DNA of 36,787 nucleotides, taken from assembly GCA_050245915.1 (NCBI GenBank), contig JBFWWZ010000031.1, positions 1-36,787 on the forward strand, given 5' to 3'. How positions within the stretch are numbered: the stretch's first letter is position 1; every line of letters starts with the position of its first letter. This DNA comes from JBDSKH01 sp050245915. GTDB taxonomy: Bacteria; Actinomycetota; Actinomycetes; Actinomycetales; Microbacteriaceae. This document shows, one piece after another, positions 7,295 to 14,526 of the stretch. The translations under genes and the position numbers were made by a program. The notes beneath the pieces were generated by a model. The model was not told the origin of the DNA. It worked only from the letters and a program-made list of their open reading frames with translations, and did not search any database.

Positions 7295-8497
7295 GGCCTT
7301 GGTCGCGACCCCTCGAGTCTGAGGAATCAAGAACAGCGCACCAGCACCGACGATCACGGCACCTGCCGCGACCTTCGGTCCGGCCTCCTTGCCGGCCTTC
7401 CTCCACTGATCGGAATCACGGATCGCGTCTCGCCATCTGGTGGCTTCCAGGGGTTCCCGATCCGGCTCGATGCCAAGCGGCTCATGGAAATCGTTGACGG
7501 CAGACCCCAAATGATTGACTGCGCCGACGACGGCGCGGGCGGCGGGAAGATGCAGCAGGATGTTGAGGTTCGCGTCTCCCGCTGCGGCGTCGAGGCGGCT
7601 CATCAGCCTCGCGGTCTGCTGGAGGATAAGGTCTCGCCGCTCCACTTGCGCGGCGGCCAGCCCAAGCCGATGTCCATCAAGAACATCGGGGGCAGCATGA
7701 AGTACCCGGTCGAGTTCGAGGACCGCGATCTCCTCCTGTAGCTCGAAGCATCGTGCGAGCACAGCAAGCCAGACGGCGACGTCCTCTTCGGCGGCCTTTA
7801 CTGCCTTTGCGATGTCGCCAACTTTGACCTTCCCCTCGAGCTTCTCCGCGTGGCCGCCAATCTGGCGCAGCGCGTACGCCTGGGTCTCAGCGATCGAGCC
7901 GGAGGCTGTCTGCACCTTGGACCATGCGGTCTCCAAGTGACCACCATGATCCCGAATGGTTGCCGCTTCCTTGATTGCCAGCACGACGCCATCCATCTTC
8001 GCGAGTTGCGCGTCGCGCTGACCGCGGCGAACGCTGTCGAGCTTCTCGTCAATCTTGGCGAGGTACGCCTTGATCTCGCGGATCTCCGCCTGACGCGCGA
8101 GCTGCGCCATCACCCCGGCCGCTCCTGCGAGCAAGGCCGGGTTGGTGAGCAGTGCCCCCGCACTGGTGTCGACCTGGAGCCACTTGCTGATCGAACCGGG
8201 GTCACCGATCATCGCATGGCTGATCCCCGCAGTCTTGGTATCCATGAGCCCGAACTCTTTGACGACCGCGGCCGACTCCTTCGTCAGCTTGAGCCAGCGC
8301 CCCGAGTTCGCGGCAATATCGGAAGCGCCGCGCACAACACTGTCCGCAGCCTGGGCGAGTGCACCGAGCTTGTGTAGCCCGAGGTCCTCCGACAGCGCCA
8401 GCAGCCCGCGCTCGCCGAGGAATCGCTCGACGGCCGACTTGTTGCCGACGACGGCCAACCCGTCGCCGTCACTGATCAGCTCGATCTCATCGCTCAT
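7265..8497 (-). CDS. Unknown 410-aa helical protein, reverse-oriented cargo
   Basis: Not recognised. It runs opposite to the whole transfer operon and has a strong ribosome binding site (AAAGGAGG just upstream of the ATG at 8497). Visible: an N-terminal region ending with a weakly hydrophobic stretch (ALLTNPALLAGAAGVMAQLA, residues about 114-133), an Arg/Lys/Glu-rich helical middle that looks coiled-coil (EIREIKAYLAKIDEKLDSVR), more helices, and one likely transmembrane segment near the C-terminus (AAGAVIVGAGALFLIP). A membrane-associated, largely helical protein next to a toxin pair could be a defence or abortive-infection effector, but no catalytic motif is visible. Confidence 0.6.
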   Translation of the reverse strand: MSDEIELISDGDGLAVVGNKSAVERFLGERGLLALSEDLGLHKLGALAQAADSVVRGASDIAANSGRWLKLTKESAAVVKEFGLMDTKTAGISHAMIGDPGSISKWLQVDTSAGALLTNPALLAGAAGVMAQLARQAEIREIKAYLAKIDEKLDSVRRGQRDAQLAKMDGVVLAIKEAATIRDHGGHLETAWSKVQTASGSIAETQAYALRQIGGHAEKLEGKVKVGDIAKAVKAAEEDVAVWLAVLARCFELQEEIAVLELDRVLHAAPDVLDGHRLGLAAAQVERRDLILQQTARLMSRLDAAAGDANLNILLHLPAARAVVGAVNHLGSAVNDFHEPLGIEPDREPLEATRWRDAIRDSDQWRKAGKEAGPKVAAGAVIVGAGALFLIPQTRGVATKALSAAIRTLR

Positions 8498-8639
8498 CTT
8501 GCATCCTCCTTTCGGCGATCAGTTTCCGTACCAGGCGTAGCGGTATCCCTCCAGCGTAGAGGCGTCACCCGACGCTGGGTTTACAACCGCACCTCTCCTG
8601 TGGGTCCTGAAGCGCGGGGCTCAGAACAGGAGTCCCCCG
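8498..8639. promoter_or_regulatory. Divergent intergenic region
   Basis: 142 bp between the reverse cargo gene and the second DUF6112 gene. It must hold the promoter of the reverse gene. CAGGAG at about 8625-8630 is the ribosome binding site for the ATG at 8640. No clear sigma-70 boxes were identified. Confidence 0.4.
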
Positions 8640-8957
8640 ATGCTCACCCAGCTCGCACTGGAGATCGCGGCCGCCGTCGCGCCGACGGACATTGTCATTC
8701 CGCCGAATGACACGGGCCTGCCGGGGATCGCGGCGCTGAAGACGATCGTGGGCGCGGTCATGACGGTCGGGCTGATCCTGTCGGTGCTGGCGCTCATCGT
8801 CTCGGCGATCGTGTGGGGCTTCGGGGCGAACTCGTCCAATCCGCATCTGGCCTCGCGCGGGAAGCTCGGCGTGCTCATGTCGTGCGCCGCGGCGATCCTG
8901 TGCGGCGCGGCGGTCACACTCATCAACTTCTTCTGGAACGTCGGCCAGACCGTCTGA
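8640..8957 (+). CDS. DUF6112 pilin-like protein, copy 2
   Basis: 105 aa, ATG preceded by CAGGAG. Paralogue of 5880-6155: two hydrophobic helices (AVMTVGLILSVLALIVSAIVW and LGVLMSCAAAILCGAAVTLI) with the connecting loop ending ASRGKLGVL. It has an extra N-terminal segment (residues 1-25, LALEIAAAVAPTD) that may be a cleaved leader, as in VirB2-like pilins. It stands 30 bp before the TrbL-like gene, the usual place for the pilin. The two copies may assemble together or substitute for each other. Confidence 0.7.
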   Translation: MLTQLALEIAAAVAPTDIVIPPNDTGLPGIAALKTIVGAVMTVGLILSVLALIVSAIVWGFGANSSNPHLASRGKLGVLMSCAAAILCGAAVTLINFFWNVGQTV

Positions 8958-8987
8958 GCTGCGACCCCTCTCGGAAGGAGGCTGGCG

Positions 8988-10331
8988 ATGGGCGGCATCT
9001 GCGACGTCCCCGGTATCGACGCGATCTGCGGGGTGATCGGCGATACCGCGGCTGCGGTCGTCTCGGCGCCCTTCTTGTGGCTCGGCCAAGCAGCCGGAGC
9101 TGCCGCGCAGTGGCTCTTCGAGGCGGTCTGGGGCCTGTTCGAGACGACGACGGTCGTCGACATCACCACCACCGGGTACCTCAGCGTCTACAACCTGCTC
9201 TTCGGCATCGCGATCTTCGTGATGCTCGTCTTCTTCTTCCTCCAGCTCCTCGCCGGGCTCATTCGCCGTGACTCCGGCGCATGGAAGTACGCGACGCTGG
9301 GGCTGGCCCGCGCGGTGCTCGGGTCCTTCGTAGCGATCACCGTCATCACGCTGCTGCTGGAGATCACCGATCAGCTCACCGTGGGGCTGGTGCAGGCCGC
9401 CGGAGAGACGATGGCGACCGTCGGCGACAAGCTCGTCGGGCTCATGGTCGGGCTGACCGCGATCTCGATCGCCTCACCGGGCGCGGGGGTGATCCTGATG
9501 ATCTTCCTCGCATTCATGGGAATCGCGGGTGCTGCGATCGTGTGGTTCAGCCTGCTCATCCGCAAGTCGCTCATCCTCGTCGCCGTCGTCCTCGCCCCGC
9601 TCGCGTTCTCCGGGACGGTGTGGGAGCACACGAAGGGCTGGTTCGGGAAGTGGGCCGGGTTCGTGATCGCCCTCATCATCTCGAAGCTCGTCGTGGTCGT
9701 CATCATGCTCGTCGCGGTGAACCAGCTCGCCGCCCCCATCGACTTCGACCTCGCCTCGGTGTCCGACCCGATCTCCGGGATCGTGCTGATGTTCATCGCC
9801 GCGTTCGCGCCGTACATGGTCTACAAGCTCGTCTCCTTCATCGGCTACGACATGTACCAGGCGATGAGTGTCGAGCAGGAAGGCAAGCAGGCCCTCAACC
9901 GGCCGATCCCGTTGCCGTCGTTCCCGGGAGGCGGATCGAGCGCAAAGGGTGTGCTTGGAAACAGCGGCGGAGCTGCTCCTGCCGCCGCACCGCAAGCTGA
10001 GGCTGGCGCGGTCGCCGGTGCCGAGGGCGGGGCCGCGGCCGGAGGTGGTGCTGCTGGCGCCGGGGCCGCTGCGGGGCCTGTCGGTGCCGCCGTGGCAGCC
10101 GGTGCGATTGTCGTCGCCGAGACGGCCGCGGCCGGTCCGAAGGTCGGCGCGGCGATCGGCGGTGCCGCGGATGCCGAGGCCGGCCAGGCCTCCGCTGCCG
10201 GTGGTGCCGCACCAGCTCCCTGGTCACCGGCCGCATCCTCCGGAGTGCCCGCAGCACCGCCGCCGTCCGCGCCGAGGCAGCCTCCCGCCCAGACACCGCC
10301 CCCTCCGCCTGCTCCGCCGAAGGGCAACTGA
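8988..10331 (+). CDS. TrbL/VirB6-like conjugative channel protein
   Basis: 447 aa, ATG with GAAGGAGG about 10 bp upstream. About six to eight membrane segments occupy residues 55-290 (YNLLFGIAIFVMLVFFFLQL; AVLGSFVAITVITLLLEI; GVILMIFLAFMGIAGAAIVW; SLILVAVVLAPLAFSGTVW; FVIALIISKLVVVVIMLV). The motif around residues 195-225 (RKSLILVAVVLAPLAF then W..TKGWFGKW) is characteristic of TrbL/VirB6-type proteins. The last 130 residues are an Ala/Gly/Pro-rich, probably disordered tail. It should form the inner-membrane part of the type IV secretion channel. Confidence 0.8.
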   Translation: MGGICDVPGIDAICGVIGDTAAAVVSAPFLWLGQAAGAAAQWLFEAVWGLFETTTVVDITTTGYLSVYNLLFGIAIFVMLVFFFLQLLAGLIRRDSGAWKYATLGLARAVLGSFVAITVITLLLEITDQLTVGLVQAAGETMATVGDKLVGLMVGLTAISIASPGAGVILMIFLAFMGIAGAAIVWFSLLIRKSLILVAVVLAPLAFSGTVWEHTKGWFGKWAGFVIALIISKLVVVVIMLVAVNQLAAPIDFDLASVSDPISGIVLMFIAAFAPYMVYKLVSFIGYDMYQAMSVEQEGKQALNRPIPLPSFPGGGSSAKGVLGNSGGAAPAAAPQAEAGAVAGAEGGAAAGGGAAGAGAAAGPVGAAVAAGAIVVAETAAAGPKVGAAIGGAADAEAGQASAAGGAAPAPWSPAASSGVPAAPPPSAPRQPPAQTPPPPPAPPKGN

Positions 10332-10334
10332 CCG

Positions 10335-11801
10335 ATGACCGACACCACAACGAAGGCGCATGAGCTGCGTCCGGTGAAGTTCTCCCGACTCGCCCGCCGC
10401 GGCGTCCTGATGGGGCTGACCGCGCCGCAGCTCGTCGCGCTCGGCATCGCGATCCTGACTGCCGTCGTCACCCTCTACGAGTGGGGTTTCGACGCGTTGC
10501 CGTGGTCGGCGCCGATCTGGCTCCCCGCGACCCTCATCGGGGTGCTCCGATACGGGGGCCGGTCGGCGACTGAGTGGGTGCCGGTCCTCGGCAACTGGGC
10601 GATCCGGCGCGCGACCGGGCAGACCATCTACAGAGTCAAGCTCGCCAAGCCCCGCCCGGCCGGTACGCTCGCGCTTCCCGGGGATGCCGCGGTGCTCCGG
10701 CAATACGAGGACCCTGAGACCGGGGCATGCCTGATTCACGACCCGCACGGTCCGACCCTCACTGCGGTCCTCGCGGTCGGGCAGCCCGATCCCGCCTTCG
10801 TACTCCTTGACCCGGTCGAGCAGGAGCGGCGAGTCGCCGCTTGGGGCCGCGCCCTTTCGACCGTGTGCCGCTCGGGGCGGATCAAGCACCTCCAGGTGCT
10901 CGAGCGCACCCTCCCCGATGCGGGGACTGGGCTTGCCGACTGGTGGCAGCAGCACGGCCTGCAGAACGACTCTTGGGTATCCCGCACCTACGCCGATCTC
11001 GTGCACCGTGCCGGTCCTGCTGGGGAGCGGCATCAGACGACGATCTCGATCGCGCTGGATATGAGGGCCGCGGCCCGGGCGATCCGTACGTCCGGCGGTG
11101 GACTCAAGGGAGCCGCTGCGGTCCTCCGACAGGAGATGACCACGCTCGACGGAGCGCTCCGCACCGCGGAACTCCGACCGGGAGGGTGGCTGGGCGCGGC
11201 GGAGGTCGCCGTCATGCTCCGCACCGCCTACGACCCTGCGGTCAGCGCCACGTTGGAGCGCGCGAGGGGTCTCGGCCGGGACCTGTCCACGGCGGGCCCG
11301 GTCGCTGTCGAAGAGCGGTGGGCGACGATTCGCACTGACTCGGCCTGGCATGCCGTGCTCTGGATCAGTCAGTGGCCGCAATCGCTCGTCTACCCGGGAT
11401 TCCTCGCCCCGGTCCTGCTGGCCGGCGGGATGCGGCGGACGTTCACGATCCTCTACCGTCCAGTGCGCCATGACGAGGCCGCCCGCGACCTTCGCAAGAA
11501 GAAGGTCGAGCACCTCTCCGACTCCGCTCAGCGGGCGAAGATCGGGCAGATCGACGACATCACCCACAAGACGGAGTACGGCGACGTGCTTCAGCAGGAG
11601 TCCGAGCTTGCCTCCGGCCACGGGGTGCTGCGGGATGTCGGTCTTATCGCGATCTCCGCCGCCACCGAGGACGAACTCGAGGCCGCCATCGCGCGCATCG
11701 AGCAGGCTGCCGTGCAGGCATCGCTGGAGACCCGGCGGCTGGTCGCCCAGCAGGCCCAGGCGTTCGCCGTCGCTGCCCTTCCGCTGGCGCGACCGGCATG
11801 A
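10335..11801 (+). CDS. SCO6880-family conjugation protein (PrgI-like plus VirB4 N-domain)
   Basis: 488 aa, starting 3 bp after the previous stop. The N-terminus (residues about 10-80: KFSRLARRGVLMGLTAPQLV and two membrane helices) resembles the small PrgI/TcpE-type membrane proteins; the remainder has the fold expected of the VirB4 N-terminal domain (YRPVRHDEAARDLRKKKVEH near residue 375) but lacks Walker motifs. This is the SCO6880 family, usually paired with a separate ATPase, as here. It ends overlapping that ATPase by 4 bp (ATGA), so the two probably form one functional VirB3/VirB4-like unit. Confidence 0.75.
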   Translation: MTDTTTKAHELRPVKFSRLARRGVLMGLTAPQLVALGIAILTAVVTLYEWGFDALPWSAPIWLPATLIGVLRYGGRSATEWVPVLGNWAIRRATGQTIYRVKLAKPRPAGTLALPGDAAVLRQYEDPETGACLIHDPHGPTLTAVLAVGQPDPAFVLLDPVEQERRVAAWGRALSTVCRSGRIKHLQVLERTLPDAGTGLADWWQQHGLQNDSWVSRTYADLVHRAGPAGERHQTTISIALDMRAAARAIRTSGGGLKGAAAVLRQEMTTLDGALRTAELRPGGWLGAAEVAVMLRTAYDPAVSATLERARGLGRDLSTAGPVAVEERWATIRTDSAWHAVLWISQWPQSLVYPGFLAPVLLAGGMRRTFTILYRPVRHDEAARDLRKKKVEHLSDSAQRAKIGQIDDITHKTEYGDVLQQESELASGHGVLRDVGLIAISAATEDELEAAIARIEQAAVQASLETRRLVAQQAQAFAVAALPLARPA

Positions 11802-13312
11802 GCGACCAGAAGAAGCTACACGCCGCCGCGCTCGTCACCCCGGCGAAGGAGAAGCGCCGCGACCGGAAGGCCCGTGAAGCCGCCACAAAGCGACGCTACG
11901 CCGACGAGGCCGCCGCGCAGAAGGCGCAGACCCAAGCCCGTTTCGAGGCCGAACGCGCCGAGGCCCGCGACGCGCATTACCTCCCGAAAGGCGGCGAGGC
12001 CGGACCGGCATCGCTGCGCCAGTACCGACGGCTCCACATCCCCGCCCACCAAGACACCTCGGCCACACTGCAGGGCGCCTATCCCTTCCTGTCCGGCAGC
12101 GGGCTCGGCGCCGAAGGGGTGTTCGTCGGCCAGGACCTCTACTCCGGGTCATCGTTCGTCTACGATCCGTGGGAGCTGTACCGGCAAGGCGTCATCACCG
12201 CCCCGAACGTCGTCCTCGCGGGGATCGTCGGCTCCGGCAAGTCCTCGCTGGCGAAGTCGCTCTACTGTCGCTCCATCGCCTTCGGGCGCCGCGTCTACAT
12301 CCCCTGCGATCCCAAGGGCGAGCACGCGAAGATCGCCGAACAGATCGGCGGGAAAGCCATCAGCCTCGGCCACGGTCTCTCGGCCCGTCTCAATCCGCTC
12401 GACGAGGGCCACCGGCCCGGCGGGATCTCCGACGTGGACTGGAAAGCACAGGTCGCCTCCCGCCGTCGCGACCTCATCGGCGCATTGACCGAGACGATGC
12501 TGACGCGGCCACTCTCCCCGGTCGAGCACACCGCCATCGACATCGCGCTCCGTGCGGTCGTCTCCGAGGCCGAGGTTCCGGTGCTGCCACTGATCGTCGA
12601 CCGATTGCTCACGCCCGGACCGGATGCCGACGAGCGGCTCGAAGACGACGGTCGCCAGGTCGGGCACGCGTTGCGGCGACTCGTGGCCGGCGACCTCGCC
12701 GGACTCTTCGACGGCCCCTCGACCGTGCGCTTCGACCCGACCCTGCCAATGCTCGCCCTCGACCTCAGCCGGGTCGCCGAGAACAACGCGCTCATGTCCG
12801 TACTGATGACCTGCGCCTCCGCGTGGATGGAGGCTGCGCTGCTGGACCCGGCCGGCGGGCAACGGTGGGTCGTCTACGACGAAGCCTGGCGACTCATGTC
12901 CCACCCCGCACTGCTGAAGCGCATGGATGCCCATTGGCGTCTCGCGCGTCACCTCGGCATCGCGAACCTCCTGATCTTCCACAAGCTCACAGACCTCGAC
13001 AACGTCGGCGACCAAGGAACGCAAGCTCGCGCCCTCGCCTCGTCGCTTCTCGCCAACGCGGAGACCCGGATCATCTACCGCCAGGAATCCGACCAGCTCG
13101 GCGTCACCGCGCAGATGCTCGGCCTCACGGGCACCGAACGCAAACTGCTCCCCAGTCTCGGTACCGGGCAGGGGCTTTGGAAGATCAAGGAGATGTCCTT
13201 CCTGGTGCAGGCGCAGTTGCACCCCGACGAGCTCGTCGCTTTCGACACTCGCTCTCGGATGGTGACAGGGTGGGAGCTGTCGAGTCCGCAAAGATTAAGG
13301 CGTGGATCCTGA
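11798..13312 (+). CDS. VirB4/TraC-like conjugation ATPase
   Basis: 504 aa, ATG overlapping the SCO6880-type gene by 4 bp. A basic N-terminus (residues 1-60, Lys/Arg/Ala-rich coil) precedes the P-loop GIVGSGKSS at residues 142-150 and the Walker B VVYDEAW near 357-363. Further conserved pieces include ADNN-type residues after 325 and the motor-domain stretch ANAETRIIYRQESDQL near 421. VirB4 ATPases power pilus assembly and substrate transfer. The C-terminus (SPQRLRRGS) overlaps the first cargo gene by 11 bp; the insertion may have replaced the original last residues, but no conserved motif is missing. Confidence 0.85.
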   Translation: MSDQKKLHAAALVTPAKEKRRDRKAREAATKRRYADEAAAQKAQTQARFEAERAEARDAHYLPKGGEAGPASLRQYRRLHIPAHQDTSATLQGAYPFLSGSGLGAEGVFVGQDLYSGSSFVYDPWELYRQGVITAPNVVLAGIVGSGKSSLAKSLYCRSIAFGRRVYIPCDPKGEHAKIAEQIGGKAISLGHGLSARLNPLDEGHRPGGISDVDWKAQVASRRRDLIGALTETMLTRPLSPVEHTAIDIALRAVVSEAEVPVLPLIVDRLLTPGPDADERLEDDGRQVGHALRRLVAGDLAGLFDGPSTVRFDPTLPMLALDLSRVAENNALMSVLMTCASAWMEAALLDPAGGQRWVVYDEAWRLMSHPALLKRMDAHWRLARHLGIANLLIFHKLTDLDNVGDQGTQARALASSLLANAETRIIYRQESDQLGVTAQMLGLTGTERKLLPSLGTGQGLWKIKEMSFLVQAQLHPDELVAFDTRSRMVTGWELSSPQRLRRGS

Positions 13313-13925
13313 CATCGGCGAGGTACTCAAGGCAGCACAGGCGCAGCTCGCCGCGCAAGTCCCACGTCTCCAGGCGGACCACGTTGGCGCGAGACACTCT
13401 CTCAACAGGCTCGTAGGCGCGATCGCCAATCAGGCGCTTGGCTCGATCGACTCAGCGGCTGAGCATGAACTGCGACTCCTCGTCGACGTCGCAATGCTCG
13501 ACTTCGAGATCAGAACCCTGGTGCTTCGTCTGCTTGAAGCTCCAGAGGATCGCGCCGTTTGGGAGAAGTATCTCGTGCTGGCGATCTGGCAGGCGCTCGA
13601 GGAGATCTCCCCTCGCATCGGACCAACCCTCCGCGAAGCGGGGCGCGAGTACGCCGCTGCGATCAAGCCAGTGAAGGCGGACAAGGAGTTCGCTGGCGAG
13701 ATAGCCGATGTGAGGAATCGGCTCGTCGCCCATCGATCTTCAGAGGGTCCCGGCGCCGGGCACCTCGAGTGGGCAACCCTTGCGCTCGGTAGTCAAGAAC
13801 TGGGGCTTCCGGCAGCAGCGACCCATTTGGCTCAGCGCGCACCGCTCATCGCTCGTGCGCTCCACGACCTCGGCTCGGCGGTCATCCGGAAGCACGCTGC
13901 GCTCTTCCCAGAGGCAAAGGTCTGA
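13302..13925 (+). CDS. HEPN-like helical protein (cargo)
   Basis: 207 aa from GTG at 13302, beginning inside the VirB4 gene. All-helical, without membrane segments. Residues about 138-150 read ADVRNRLVAHRSS, matching the R-x(4-6)-H signature of HEPN RNases (RN followed by His five residues later, and AHR/AHK as in AbiU2-type HEPN). HEPN proteins are RNases or accessory subunits in toxin-antitoxin, CRISPR and abortive-infection systems. The match is a single motif plus predicted helicity, so this is a hypothesis. It could form the first gene of the adjacent kinase operon or be independent. Confidence 0.5.
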   Translation: MDPDIGEVLKAAQAQLAAQVPRLQADHVGARHSLNRLVGAIANQALGSIDSAAEHELRLLVDVAMLDFEIRTLVLRLLEAPEDRAVWEKYLVLAIWQALEEISPRIGPTLREAGREYAAAIKPVKADKEFAGEIADVRNRLVAHRSSEGPGAGHLEWATLALGSQELGLPAAATHLAQRAPLIARALHDLGSAVIRKHAALFPEAKV

Positions 13926-13949
13926 CCCGCCCGACCGATGTCAGAGCCG

Positions 13950-13963
13950 TCCAGTATTCTGGA
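13950..13963. promoter_or_regulatory. Short dyad upstream of the kinase cargo operon
   Basis: TCCAG-TATT-CTGGA, a perfect 5-bp dyad about 40 bp before the GTG at 14002, in the only intergenic gap of this cargo block (13926-14001). It may be an operator or a small hairpin. GGGAGGTGATCG at 13990-14001 supplies a good ribosome binding site for the next gene. No -10/-35 pair is obvious. Confidence 0.3.
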
Positions 13964-14001
13964 TGAACCATGTGCTGATGCTGAGACCAGGGAGGTGATC
14001 G

Positions 14002-14526
14002 GTGGCCCGCTACAGTTCCGGTCGCTGGTCCCGTCCGGCCACAGGTCGTCAGATCGCCGCGCTGAAGTCCCACGGCAGCTACGACGGCAAGTACTACTCG
14101 ATGGGTCGCGCGAGTCAGGCGATCGGCCGAGGTATTGCGAGTAGTAGTCGATGGAGCGCGGGCGGATATCGAACTCCGGCGCTCCCTGTTCCGATCTTGT
14201 CGCAGGCGTCCACATTGAGCGAACTTGTTGCAGGACTCCTCGGAGTGCCTGACAACATGGAGTCGCTCCTGGCGCAAGCAATCCAGTACGCCCCGCCTCA
14301 GCCAGGTAGCGAGTCGGACCCGGTCCAGTCGGTCGTGTTCACTGTGGCGCCCGACGAGGTCGACCCGGATCGGCCTCGTGTCCAGTTCGGGGCCACGGTT
14401 ACACGGGAGCCGGGCTTCGTCGGTGATCCCGAGATCGGCGTGCAGTTCAAGAGTAACGTCGAGTTTGGAGAAGGCCCGCCTTCTCCGCCCGCAGAGTTCC
14501 AGAGCGGTATCAAGTTCAGTGAGTGA
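14002..14526 (+). CDS. Unknown 174-aa protein, first gene of the PIN-kinase operon
   Basis: GTG start with GGGAGGTG upstream. Residues about 11-45 (RPATGRQIAALKSHGSYDGK, then SMGRASQAIG) resemble the short T..Q...L..(L/H)G...(L/M)...A...I helical unit seen in DUF3072-like and several plasmid or replication-associated proteins; I rate this as suggestive. The second half is acidic, with repeating short beta-like pieces (VQFGATV, VQFKSNVEFGEG, FQSGIKFSE) that look like three degenerate repeats of a (V/I)xF-x(3)-V/I strand. No membrane segment. It overlaps the next gene by 8 bp, implying tight coupling to the PIN-kinase. Confidence 0.6.
   Translation: MARYSSGRWSRPATGRQIAALKSHGSYDGKYYSMGRASQAIGRGIASSSRWSAGGYRTPALPVPILSQASTLSELVAGLLGVPDNMESLLAQAIQYAPPQPGSESDPVQSVVFTVAPDEVDPDRPRVQFGATVTREPGFVGDPEIGVQFKSNVEFGEGPPSPPAEFQSGIKFSE

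Noticed and set aside
12149..13291. Long minus-strand frame opposite VirB4
   Set aside because: The plus-strand frame has clear ATPase motifs; the reverse frame is His/Asp/Arg-rich shadow.
11798..13312. VirB4 truncated by cargo insertion
   Set aside because: P-loop, Walker B and later motor motifs are all present and the length is normal; at most the last few residues were altered.
14225..14518. Upstream in-frame extension of the PIN-kinase
   Set aside because: It overlaps the unknown 174-aa gene over its length and reads as Ser/Arg-rich shadow; the GTG at 14519 gives the normal PIN start.
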